From positions 146,120 to 174,346 of the forward strand of contig NW_014577321.1 of the NCBI RefSeq assembly GCF_000485595.1: DNA of 28,227 nt. The letters are read 5' to 3'. The stretch is from Priapulus caudatus. Lineage: Eukaryota; Priapulida; Priapulimorpha; Priapulimorphida; Priapulidae. Made by a program: the position numbers and the translations under genes. Below are positions 1-10,800 of this stretch, piece by piece (position 1 is the first letter of the stretch; each line of letters starts with the position of its first letter). The notes beneath the pieces are model-generated. The model worked only from the letters and a program-made list of their open reading frames with translations. It did no database searches and had not been told where the DNA came from.

Positions 1-1788
1 CTCGGTTATCTACCGCTCACACGGATCGCTACCGCTCGCCCGAAGCTGGGTAGCCCTAAATTTGGCTTGGGCCTTTGGTTCGACGTTTTCTGACTGCGGT
101 TGACCAATCTGGCTACGGGCCTAATTAGGTCGGTCGCCAAAACGTCGTCCGTGACGGCTCGGCTCGAGAAAATTGGCACCGCGGCTAGATTAGACCTCGC
201 GGCCAGAAACGCCGCTCGCCGTGTGAACGCGCTATAGTATAGGTTTGGACCTCGCTTAGCTCTACAGTACTGCTAGCGCTTACATTATACTGCCCCTGGG
301 CTAATAGCACTCGACCATCGCGGCATGCATCCTGTTACCCGACCACTGTTACTGCCCCGATTATTACCTCGCCACTATAAAACGTCTGTCGGGTAGGCCA
401 ATGGAATCCTCTTATTCGAACGTGATATGTCTTAAGTTATAGTCGCTTTACTAGCAATTGACTGGACTAACTTCGGTCTGCAATGGCTATACTTGCGCGT
501 ATTTCTTGTGACCAAACATTCGCATTGCGACTTCAAACGGGCCATTTTGGCGGTCGCTTGCAGCTCAGCGGCGAGTCAGCGGGAACTTATGGTATTTCGC
601 TGTGGAGGGTGGGGCATGGGGTTTGGGACAAACATTGTTGTTGTCAGTACAAATTAAGCGATCAATACGAGATTGTGAATATTGTTTTGTATGAACGAGA
701 ACAATTACTATTGCTTAATTTGTTACCTTGAAACACAATGCTTTTTTGTCACCACCCATCACACCCCCACCCTCTACATGCCGGTACAGGAACTATGCTC
801 CGCTGATGGCTGGAGTACGGTTGCCCGGCCACTTGCTTGCCCATGCGTCGTCTTATAGCCCGCGCAGTTAATGTAAGCGGCTTATATCTAGAGCTAAGCA
901 CCTCTCAGCCCAGTGCCTGTGGCTGAGCGTTTTGCTGAGCGAGTGGTCGGCGGTGTTAATTTTACAATGTCAATGTCATTACTTGGGCGGCGAGCGATAC
1001 TCATCCTTAATGCAGACACTACTTGGGTCGTCCGTGTGTAGAACGCGTAAGATCATCTCACGCAGATGGTTTAGTAACGGCCGATACTTAACAAAATGGT
1101 AGAGTTGCTTATCAATAGGATAAAGTTAGAAGATATATTACGTCAGATTCCGCGCCATGTTTTGAAAGCGTTGGGGGGCGCAGTGGCTGCGGGTACTCAG
1201 TTTGCATGCCGCGCGGGATCTAGCGGCACGATGTTAGTCCGTCGGGCGCCCGCTCCAGTGTTTGCCTAGAGCAATAATATAGAGAAGTGACACGCCACCG
1301 CTGCACCACTGTTTATTATTGTTCGTCAGGGACTTGCGTGGTTTGCATGTTTGTGTGTTTATGTGTTACATGCGCAAATATTAAAAGGCCTCAGTAAACA
1401 ACCTCGCTAGGGCCGGAGCACTCTATTTTTGATATTGATAGAGTTGGAGAGAATGGTTTACCGAATAGCAGATAATAACGATACAAAAATCTCATGCTCT
1501 GCAATACATATTTTACCGCGTCTGTGTGATATTAAGCATGGATTTGATGAGGTCTAGGATGTAATTGTTGAAGAGTACGAGCTAGTTAGTCTCGGTGGAT
1601 GGCATGACAGAATAAGCGTGGAGAGTGCCGGGAGTAGAGTTACTCAGTTAGGTTGGAGAGTAGGCGACTCCCTAGACTAGCATTATATTACATTTATGTA
1701 ATACAACATGAACAGCGCATGCGCAGCAACTGCTCGGACGAATAGCGCATACGAACAGGTGTCCGATGCTCGGACGAATATCCACGTC
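1..1788. other. No gene recognised; upstream flank
   Basis: Mixed-composition DNA without a coding signal: the longest open frames are short and have no recognisable motif. Small items seen: a 14-bp direct repeat TGCTCGGACGAATA at 1731-1744 and 1767-1780, a near-palindrome ATTACAT/ATGTAAT at 1686-1701, and at 1179-1194 CAGTGGCTGCGGGTAC. The last differs by one base from the end of the transposon at 1799-1894 and may be a fragment of the same family. Confidence 0.6.
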
Positions 1789-1798
1789 CTTTTAAGAA

Positions 1799-1894
1799 GG
1801 CAGTGGCTACGGGTACGGGAGTCCATTCGCTTTCATACTTAACGAGACAAAGATGGCGGCGGTGGCGCCGGCTACCGTACCTCCAGCCACTGCG
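1799..1894 (-). mobile_element. 96-bp inverted-repeat MITE (family A), copy 1
   Basis: The ends form an inverted repeat: GGCAGTGGCTACGGGTACGG at the left, and at the right the reverse complement of CGCAGTGGCTGGAGGTACGG. It is flanked on both sides by an identical 9-bp TTTTAAGAA (1790-1798 and 1895-1903), a target-site duplication. Its left half is the inverted equivalent of the right half of the 260-bp copy at 3706-3965. No coding capacity. The superfamily is not certain: the 9-bp duplication and G-rich ends fit a Mutator-like element, but hAT is possible. Confidence 0.85.
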
Positions 1895-1988
1895 TTTTAA
1901 GAATAACAGTGTACTACCCCCAAATTAACGAAAATTACATATTAACATACCAATCATGCTCTCTATCCTTGTACCCACTAGCTTTACT

Positions 1989-2013
1989 CTAGTAGTAGTA
2001 GTAGTAGTAGTAC
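1989..2013 (+). repeat. (AGT)n microsatellite
   Basis: About eight AGT/GTA trinucleotide units, nearly perfect. No gene nearby. Confidence 0.9.
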
Positions 2014-2284
2014 TATAGCCCACGTACAGTTGCCGCAGGGCTATAGAACATTTTATGCCAGGTTTCGTAACTGCACCTGTCCCTCAATGCTTGCTTCCAC
2101 GAAAAATGGCTCACAAAACGCAAAATGATCGGGCTTTTTAACACTTATTTATCTACATGGACATCTCACCTATCTTTTTGAACACTTTCCACAACTTTCT
2201 TTACACCATGTATTTATGCATTTATTCCTCAAAGTGCTTGCACTACTTGCGTTTCGTTTTCAAATGTTGTTATGTACACGCGTG

Positions 2285-2352
2285 ACGTCACCCGAAATGT
2301 AGACAAAACACATGGGCAGCTATGATGCAGCCTATTACATTTCGGGTGACGT
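2285..2352. repeat. 17-bp perfect inverted repeat
   Basis: ACGTCACCCGAAATGTA (2285-2301) and its exact reverse complement (2336-2352) are separated by 34 nt. Related TTCGG-centred motifs recur at about 2421-2434 and 2783-2799. It lies just outside the 778-bp element and may be part of, or a remnant related to, that element. Confidence 0.75.
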
Positions 2353-2371
2353 GGCTAGAACCAGTCTGAAG

Positions 2372-3151
2372 TAAGGCCGACCTAAAAATTACCTTTGGTT
2401 CGGGTCACCTGCCCGACTTCACATTTCGGAGTGATAAAATGTGCGACTGCGGTCACTTTTAGAGGGTTTCAAGAAAAAATAAAATTCAAAGATGCCGCCT
2501 TCCGATCATACATATTCAAATATCCGACTCTTGTCATTTTATTTACCTAAGGAGAGTTCCAAAATATTTATAAACAGAACTTCGTTGGCGCGAAGTGAAA
2601 CAGTTCCTACCTACGTTTCCTAGAATCCTACAACGTGAAACAGTCGTATAGAGCCTGGGCCGGCTTCTTCATAAACAGAGCCTGAAGGTCGTATGGTGCA
2701 GCGGCGCGCTTTGATGTACGCGATCGATCGCGTACTATATAGTATACGCATGCTATCGTGCTATACGCGGCCGCAGAGCCCTTTACACTTCGGTTACTCG
2801 CTTGTTCAAAGAGACGATTAATCGAGCTCCGTTTTTGGAGCGATTCCTAACACTACTATTCAGTACACGACACGAATACCAGTACACGACACCAGTAAAC
2901 GACTGGTGTTCACATTTTGAAAACAATGTCATGACTTGCAGCAATGGTACATGCAACTGCAAGTCATTTGCATCTCGTGGCTCCTGCATTTCAAGCTGTA
3001 TACCCTATATTTAACTTGTGGGAAAAAAATTTATATTCCTGCCTACCCATGTTTTTGCAGGAAAAAAAAAAATAAATATACCTACCTATACCGACCCTAA
3101 TTTTCACAATCCATGTGACCCGAACCAAAGGTATTTTTTTGTTTGGCCTAA
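2372..3151. mobile_element. About 780-bp non-autonomous DNA element with 37-bp terminal inverted repeats
   Basis: The termini 2372-2408 and 3115-3151 are inverted copies of each other (32 of 37 positions; the inner 19, ACCTTTGGTTCGGGTCAC and one neighbour, perfect). A direct TGAAGTA occurs at 2367-2373 and 3152-3158, fitting a target duplication. The interior has a 20-bp palindrome at 2716-2735 (GTACGCGATC and mirror), a stem ATGACTTGCAG/CTGCAAGTCAT at 2931-2967 and a local repeat CAGTACACGACAC. Two overlapping small frames (about 2783-3014) resemble no known transposase. The superfamily is not assigned. Confidence 0.75.
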
Positions 3152-3322
3152 TGAAGTATGTACAAATAAAACAGCACAGACTATCTACTAGGCATATAGA
3201 ATAGGTGCTGGAGATACGTGAATATAGCTTGAATGGTGTCGATCAACTGAGATGAATTTATAAAGCTATGCAATGACGAGGAAGTGAAATAAAATTGATG
3301 TGATAAAAATAGCTAAAAACAG

Positions 3323-3418
3323 CCGGTACACCACTACACCACACAAAGTACCGTGGTACGTACCGGTACAGGTCACGTATCGCGGTATACCGGTATGCCG
3401 GTAATACCGCGCACCTCT
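3323..3418. repeat. CCGGTA-rich palindromic stretch, probable transposon end
   Basis: Repeated CCGGTA/TACCGG words, including the perfect palindrome CGGTATACCG at 3383-3392, end in CCGCGCACCTCTAG. Such palindrome-dense ends are common in hAT-type repeats. I see no matching partner end in the window, so this would be a fragment. Confidence 0.4.
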
Positions 3419-3705
3419 AGACTATAGTACTAGAGCTATGTCAGTACTAGCTTCAAGAAACGGTCTTTGCTAGGGTTAGGAGACCCACAAATGTTTATAT
3501 TGACGTTAGTCACACAGCCTGGTCGGGTTATGTCAGTACCTGCCTTCAAACTTCAAAATTAGGCAGTTTGCTGTTCGAAGTTTAAAACTAAAGTCTACTA
3601 CTCGAATTCATGAAGCTACATTACTGTATCTAGTTACAATACTGCAGACTCAGTAAAGATAACAACAATGTTGGCATGAGCCTGGGAATAAATTTTTTTT
3701 TTCAA

Positions 3706-3965
3706 GGAAGTGGCTGGAGGTACGGCAGCCATCGTTCGTTGAAGCCCCTTTTAGGCGTTTGTTTGAGGGCTGAGGCAATTATTTGCGATCTTCTGATGTA
3801 AAATTTACAATATTATTTATTTTCATACCTAAGCCGAGTGTTTTAAAACTCTCAAATCGTGAATTTATTTCCCAAGGCATTATTTCGAAAATCTGCCGCC
3901 ATCCGCCGCCATCTATGTCTCGTTTGTATGAAAGTGAATGGACTGACGTACCTCCAGCCATTGCC
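3706..3965 (+). mobile_element. 260-bp inverted-repeat MITE (family A), copy 2
   Basis: The left end GGAAGTGGCTGGAGGTACGG pairs with the right end, whose reverse complement is GGCAATGGCTGGAGGTACGT. The right 60 nt (GCCGCCATCT, TGTCTCGTTTGTATGAAAG, GAATGGAC) match the left half of the 96-bp copy in reverse orientation. The flanks (T-rich tract ending TTCAA on the left, AAATTTTAA on the right) could be a duplication blurred by poly-T slippage. Short open frames on both strands inside it are not convincing genes. Confidence 0.8.
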
Positions 3966-4000
3966 AAATTTTAATGCAGAAAAATAATAATATTGACTAT

Positions 4001-4130
4001 ATACTATTCACTACTTACATTTATTTACTATTTACTATTCACTAATTTACTAATATACTATTCACTAAATTACTAATCTATACACTATCTGATAATCTAT
4101 ATCACAATATTATTCACTGATTCAGTCTAT
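4001..4130 (+). repeat. Degenerate AT-rich tandem repeat
   Basis: Iterated words ACTATTCACTAATTTACTAAT and variants, about 20-25 nt apart, with no clear fixed period. No gene. Confidence 0.6.
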
Positions 4131-4738
4131 TGTGACAAACATTACAGTGTACTGACTACTGGAAAAGTGGAGGCCTAGATACACTAATACGTATGCCTAA
4201 AGCTAGATACTATCAGCATGACTTTTAACCACGAATGAGCAAAGCAACGAATGGCATTAAAGTCGATAGCCATTGCTGAAATTCGTATATTCTAACACCT
4301 CGAGAGATCAAGTAAAGTGGCGAGGGTTACATGTACAGTTGTGAACAAAAATAAGTTGGCAATGGCCCATTTTCCACCCTTTCTGGTGCGAAGTTCAGCC
4401 ATGTGATTAATTGATCACCTGGTGTCAGCTTGAGGTAGCATATACGAGAGCGAACATCTGTCACAAAAGGCGGGGCTTGCTTTTTAATGTGTGTTTTTTT
4501 TCTTCAATTTACTTTGTCATACAGTAGATCTTTTTCACTTTTGAGAAAGATTGCAGTTGTTACAGCACTTGGTTTCTTATTTTAGTAACAGCTATGTATT
4601 GCCAGATCATAATCAGTGTTTATAGAAACAAATTAGCAATCACAGTGAGCATGTCTGTTTTGTAACTAGACAACAGACGTGGCCAAGTTGTGACAAAGGG
4701 TACATTAATTTTCGTTAATTTTCGTTCTAGTTTCAGAT
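4131..4738. other. Presumed COG1 promoter and 5'UTR region
   Basis: AT-rich DNA directly upstream of the COG1 start. It contains the GC box at 4469 and a GTCTGTT/AACAGAC short hairpin near 4650-4680. TTTTCGTTCTAG and TTTCAG just before the ATG could be acceptors of a 5'UTR intron. The transcription start is not identifiable. Confidence 0.4.
4469..4476 (+). promoter_or_regulatory. GC box upstream of COG1 (candidate)
   Basis: GGCGGGGC (SP/KLF-type GC box) lies about 265 nt before the COG1 ATG in otherwise AT-rich DNA. It is the only obvious promoter-type element in the upstream kilobase. Its use is inferred from position only. Confidence 0.2.
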
Positions 4739-4815
4739 ATGAGTGTCACGGATCCAATCACTATTTTCGAGAAATACACCATCGATGAAGTGCGTAACTT
4801 GGAGAAAGGCATCAG
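4739..4815 (+). CDS. COG1: COG1 exon 1 (coding part, residues 1-26)
   Basis: The exon starts with ATG and reads MSVTDPITIFEKYTIDEV, then NLEKGI, matching the start of the COG1 N-terminal helix. It ends AG|gtcgga, a weak donor, in phase 2. A TTTCAG lies two bases before the ATG, so the coding exon could itself follow a 5'UTR intron. The nearest in-frame upstream codons include a TAA at 4706-4708, so no longer N-terminus is available within this exon. No transcription start can be fixed from sequence. Confidence 0.9.
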
Positions 4816-7800
4816 GTCGGACATGTCTGATTAATCCAGTAGTAGATGTGTAGTATGGATGGCCAGGCATGTTCACTAGTGTTATGCCACCTCACATATG
4901 CCATCTTATCTCACTCCAGAGAAATTCACGATGACGTATATAAGATTTTTGCCCATGCATGGCTGAAGTTTGACGATAACGGGAACTTGAGTGATCAGTC
5001 TTATTGCTGCGCAGGTTCATTTATTCCAGATTTGCAGACATTTAGAGTTTTTGATTAATCTTCATTGTTTTTTATTTTAGGGCAGAGATCGAGAAGAAGA
5101 AGGAGGATCTTCGTCAAATGGTTGGGTGAGTTCCTAGGCCAGGAGCAAGCTTGCGTACATTAATACATGCTTTACCAGGGTGCGAAATTAACGCGAGTCC
5201 GTAGTCAAATACTCCCTGATTTACTGTTGGACTCCCTGATTTGACATATATGCAGGAGTCCGTGTGACTCCCTGAAAATTCTGCTATACTAACTAGTTTG
5301 TTCCAGAGCATGACCTCGCGGAATTACCACATTTTTTCAGCAAATCATTAATTTTGAACTTCAGACTACGGACTCCCTCATTTTACTGCAGACTTCATCT
5401 TTTTGAGGGCAGTGAGTCCGTTGGACTCCCTGCCCTCAAAAGTTAATTTATACCCCTGCTTTACATTGATCAGCACCAGGTTTCGACACTAACCCACGTC
5501 CGACCGACCTAGTTGGGTAAATGCTTGGTCCGGTTGCATACAACCAGAGTGCTAGTAGCCCGACTGGTCGTGTTAGAATTGGTCATATATATTGCACTGA
5601 AAGGTCACCTCTGGCTAGACTGGTTCGCGGCCGCACTGTGTGTCGCAGAGCGTGTACATTGTCTAGCAGAGCGTGAAGCTGGATACCAGTCTACCCTTCA
5701 GCAGAAACAATAACGTGGCTTGCTGCCAGCCGCAGTAGACGATCGATAAACCGTGCGCTCGTGTATGCGCGTGGTAGAATACGAATGATGCACGTGAACT
5801 CGGCCCACGCGCGATTTAAAGCGCGGGAAACAGCATCTATGAATTCATATGATGACACACTCTTATCTAAATAAAGTTTTTCATAACAATGGGCTGGGTC
5901 TGGGCTAGTGAAAGTTAGGTCAGGGCTAGTGGGTTTCCTCAGTTACTAGCCCGATGGTCTAGTGAAATAAAAAGTTAATGTTGAACCCTGAGCACGTGAG
6001 AAATGGAAGCCTGGACTGGCTCCATGAGGTCTCGATTCACCCCACTAACTTACGTAGATGTAGCAAGCCTGTTGTTTGATGCTATGATGCTATAAAGTCA
6101 ATTGGCAATGAGCAGGGACAGATCTGGGGATTTATATAAGGAGGATCAAGTCATGTGAATGCAGAGGGAGAGTACCCCCATAGATTTTTTAGGGACAACA
6201 GTGGCACTCGGGTACAATTTAGCGATACATTTCCTATTTTGAAGCGATCTGTTTTCTTTGATTAACTGAGAGAAATTGTACCACCTATTGGAAAATATTC
6301 AGGTCTGCAGTTGTGAAAAGGGGTTTTTGCCCTCTCCCCTTCCCCCAGACCTAACCTTTGAATCTGCTACCAGCTAGTTGTGCGTAGTTGTCGGTCACAG
6401 CATGCAAAATTTTTCGCAGAGTGTTGGCTGACTTTTAGAAGAAGTATAATCTTGTATAATAAGATGAACTGAATTATAAGATAAATCAAGTATGCCCACC
6501 TCTAACTTTGAACAGTATTGGTGATCATTCTATCCTTTCGTTGTCGAAACTGTCGACTAGGTAATATTTCTTTTATTCGACATGTAATTAAATTATCCTA
6601 TGCATAGCAATCTGAGCCGAACTCTTCGATGGCATGTGATGTCGGTTTGTTCATCGCAGGGAACGTTATCGGGACCTGATAGAAGCTGCCGACACCATCA
6701 AGGACATGAAAAAGAGTGCTGAGCAGGTCGTGCAGTCAATAAGGAGCATGCAGGCACGCTGCGAGCTACTGGCGCAGCAAGTTCCGCAGGGCAAGGGCCG
6801 GTCGGCGAAATTCTTCAAACCGCCTCAAAGGTACGAGCCGTAGCCTTGGATTTCTCGCAGTGTGACTCACGGAGAGTTCAGAATGGCGTCTCCAATGTTG
6901 CGCATTCACCCAATACATGCTGCACACATTAGAATGATGAATCAAGGGCATAAATCCAGTATATTCTTTATGGTTATATATACATATGTGTGTACATACA
7001 TATATACGGTTTTATTCGAAGCTGGCACGCGGTGAATTCAGCCGCACACTTTGGCTCGCATGCCGTGTATTTTATCCTGCGATAGCAACACACCGATGTT
7101 ATAGCTGCACTGTGCAGGGTGTACAAGGAGAGCCACTTCTATGCGGTCGCCGCGCAGATCAAGCTGCTGCTCGACATTCCCGAGAAGATCTGGGCGACGG
7201 TGGATGCCGCTGACTACCTGCGCGCGACGCAGCTCTACCTGCTCGCCCGGCACATCCACACGGGCCTGCACCTCGATAGCACGTCTCCGCAGTCGGCCCA
7301 CATCCTCGCTCACTTCCCCGTGCTCTCCCGCCAGTGGTCGGCCATCAGCCAGTTCAAGCCGGCGATCCTGCAGGTGTGTTCGATCGGGGTGATTTCGACG
7401 TGGTGTATTCGTTGAAGTGTCGTTACCACGTCGTGTCGTGCGGCCGTGTTGGTGCCGTTTCAACTTGTTGAGACCCTATGTTAATTTAAGAGCATAGTGC
7501 AGTAAAATTAAGTTGTAATATAGAGCGTTATAATATTTACTAATAGGTGGTCGAATACTAAAACTTATTTACAAGCACATATGTATGTGATCAACTTATC
7601 AAGCCACTATGATAAAATTTGAGAACACAAACACATGCATTGCTCCTCTTTAGATTTAAGACAACCCATACTATAACAGTACAAATCTAGATGACATTAA
7701 AGACAATGCATATGGTCATCTTCTATGGGATCCGAACCATAACCATGATGTATGATCTGAGAATCTATTATCGTATAGGGCAGATCCTGTCATTGTTACC

Positions 7801-10800
7801 CACTACGTATATATACACTAGAAAATTTATCACAGTGAAGCCTTGCCAACATTAATAATTCAGCATAGCAAACAAATGTTAGGTCAACGTGTAACATTTG
7901 CCAGAAAGTAGGATACGTAATCTTATGCAATAATGTTTGCTAGTTGACACGCTTGAGACCATGCCAGTTAATCGTAAATTACAGTAGTGTGCATGTAGTA
8001 TATTATAGGTACTGCACATTATGTTTGTGCTATTTCTAATTACCACGTTTAGTTGTATTGCGTGTGACAATGACAATCGATCAATGATTCCAGGGATGTC
8101 GTCAGATGCTGAGCGATGCATCTGTGAGTCAGCAGGCAAGTTATCGTCTTCACATCATGTTAATTATGTTAATTAGTCATGCATATAGCATCAAAGCTCA
8201 AAGTAAAACCTATCACCATCAATACATTTAAACTCTTACTCAGGTAAAGTTATTGACTAACTGAGTTGTTGCTTTTCCGTCATGTCAGCTATGTTATTTA
8301 ATTAGCCGTCTACAATCAAAGGAAAATTCACCGTGTTTACGTCGTTATGTAATTCAAAGTCGGGTTTCCATCGAATGAAATCGCTTACGTGGACTCAAAG
8401 CAAATCATACTAGATTCTCTGATCTATCGATTAATTTGCTCGGATCGCGTGCGGTGTGCGGTGGCACCGGTGCGCATTCACCTCAGCGCCCTCTGCGTTC
8501 GACGAGAACACTGACTGGCGATCCGCCACGAGGAAGCCGCATGCACGCGCGCTTGTCTCGCGAGCGCGCGCTAACATCTAGTGTCGCTCCCTAGGTGACG
8601 ACCGACTGCCTCTGCGCGATCCTGCTGCTGGAGGACAGCACGCCGCGGCAGATGTTCGCCGAGTTTCTGCTCGCGCGCGCCGCCGCCATCCGCCGGCTCT
8701 TCAGCGGCGGCCACCAGGTGGCGAGCATCCGCTCGCTCGTCTGCGACGTCGCCACACTCGTGCCGACGACGACCAGGCAGATCCGCTCGATCTTCTACAG
8801 CGGCGAGGCAGACGACGCGGCAGGTACGCGTCTCAGCACGGCGAGCGTCACGGCCACTGATGCCGCATGCCCGCAAGCAGCCATGACGGTCGGCGGCCAT
8901 GACGGTCTGCGGCCATGACGGTCGGCTGCCATGGTGGTCGGTGGCCATGACGGTTAGAGGCCACGACAGAGCGCGACCATGACAGTTAAGGGCCATGACG
9001 ATTGGCGATGATTGACGATCAGAATGGCAGCTGACCCCTGGACCCACGGCTTCTCTCTCGCGGCAGCTGACCCCTTGACCCACAGCTTCTCTCTCGCGGC
9101 AGCTGACCTCCCGACCCACGGCTTCTTTCGCGCGGCAGCTGACCCCCCGACCCACGGCTTCTCTCACGCGGCAGCTGACCCCCCGACCCACGGCTTCTTT
9201 CTCGCGGCAGCTGACCCCCTGACCTGCCGTCTCATGTTGCAGGTGAGCCGAACCTCCTGCTGGCGACGCTCGCGCGCGTCACCGACAGCGACCAGCTGGT
9301 GAGCGGCTGGAGCGCGGGCGCGCCGTTCCTCAAGCACCTGCCCGCGAGCGTGACGGACTTCCGGCCCGTGCTGCGTGCGCCCGCCGCGCGCATCAAGCCC
9401 GGCTACCTGCAGCAGAGCTGTCAGCAGTGGATCAACGCGTGAGTGAACGAATGCATGCGTGGCGCGGCCGTTTGATCACCGTCAACGACGTAGCGCACTA
9501 ATTTGCAGGGTGATTTGGTTGCGCCATCTATGTAGCAGCGCACATCGATATCTGTGTCGCCACTATCTTGGGCACGGAAGCATTTCTGTAAACGACATCA
9601 TAGCAAAAATATATATTTTAATCACATAAATGCCTTATTCCGTAATTCCCTTATTCCGTAATTTCCTTTTCCCATAAATGCGTTATTTCGCGAATGCCGC
9701 GGACCCGCCGTAACTCATTTTTCGTTTCTTCGCCGCGCAGGTGCCTGCAGGACGTGCGCGGCAGCGTCGCGGGCCAGCTCGCTCACGTCGACACCGTGCG
9801 CGCGCTCGCGGGCATGCGCGACGCGGCGTGGCAGGCACTGCGACGCGAGAGCAGCGCGTGCGGCGGCGGCTGGGAGGCGACGTGCGCGGACGTGCTCGCG
9901 CGCTGCCTCGATGTGTGGGCCGAGTTCCTGCGACCGCTCTTCCTCGCTCGCGTGCAGGTACGGTGTCTGTCTGTCTGCCTGGCTGTCGCTCTGTCTGTCT
10001 GTTGCTCTGTCTGTCTTGGCTGTCTGTCTGCCTGTCTGTTTGGCTGTCTGTTTGTCTGTCATGTCTGTCTTGTCTGTCGCTCTGCCTGTGTTGTCTGTCT
10101 GTCTGTCATGTCTGTCTTGTCTGTCGCTCTGCCTGTGTTGTCTGTCTGTCTATCTGTCCATCTGTCCGACTGCCTGTCTATTTATTTAGCTATCAATGTC
10201 TATCTATCTCTCTATCTCTATACATCTATATCTCTTTCTGTGTCTATCTCTATGTCTTCTTCGGTCTATGTGGGTTGTTTCACATGCGGTTCTTTTTAAA
10301 TTGTCTTGTTTGCAACTCGCCTCGTTATGCTTTCTTTGTGTTGCCCTGTGTCACTGTATAATTACTTTGCCCAATACTTATATCATAGTACTGTTTAATT
10401 TGGCATATGATGTTCTATTGAACAGTTTACGTGGATTGTTGCAGTTACTTGTTGCCATGTGCTTTCTTCCATATGCTCAGATCTTACCCTGCATCACTGT
10501 CTAATTAGTAAATATATTGTATCACATGTTGCCAAGTGCTTACCTTCCCTCAACTTATCGCGTAACTTCATTTGATTGGTTAGGCAATAATAACACCAGT
10601 GGCTTTGTGTTTCTTTATTATGCCTTATCTCGTGATGCTGTGACATTTTTGTAAAATTATTTGTTCAAACACGCACACGTCATGAGAAAATAGCTTGGAT
10701 TTTAATGCGTCTGCTTGGCTAACATGTTAGGAGATTATCAAGTGTACACTCGAGACGATCATTGACTCTGTACAGCACACACTGAGTGCCGCTCAGAGAG

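Noticed and set aside
7650-7750. tRNA- or SINE-like B box GGTTCGGATCCC on the minus strand
   Set aside because: No paired acceptor, D or anticodon stems can be drawn around it and no A box is present at the right distance.
8571-9191. 206-codon minus-strand frame opposite exon 6 and the intron 6 minisatellites
   Set aside because: It is antisense to a confirmed COG1 exon and its repeated peptides come from 16-bp and 36-bp arrays.
9012-9302. Plus-strand frame with a 12-residue peptide repeat running into exon 7
   Set aside because: It enters exon 7 in a different frame from the conserved COG1 protein; the repeat lies within the intron.
9694-10361. Cys/Leu/Val/Ser-rich frames through the end of exon 8 and the TGTC microsatellite
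   Set aside because: They read through the exon 8 donor into a tetranucleotide repeat.
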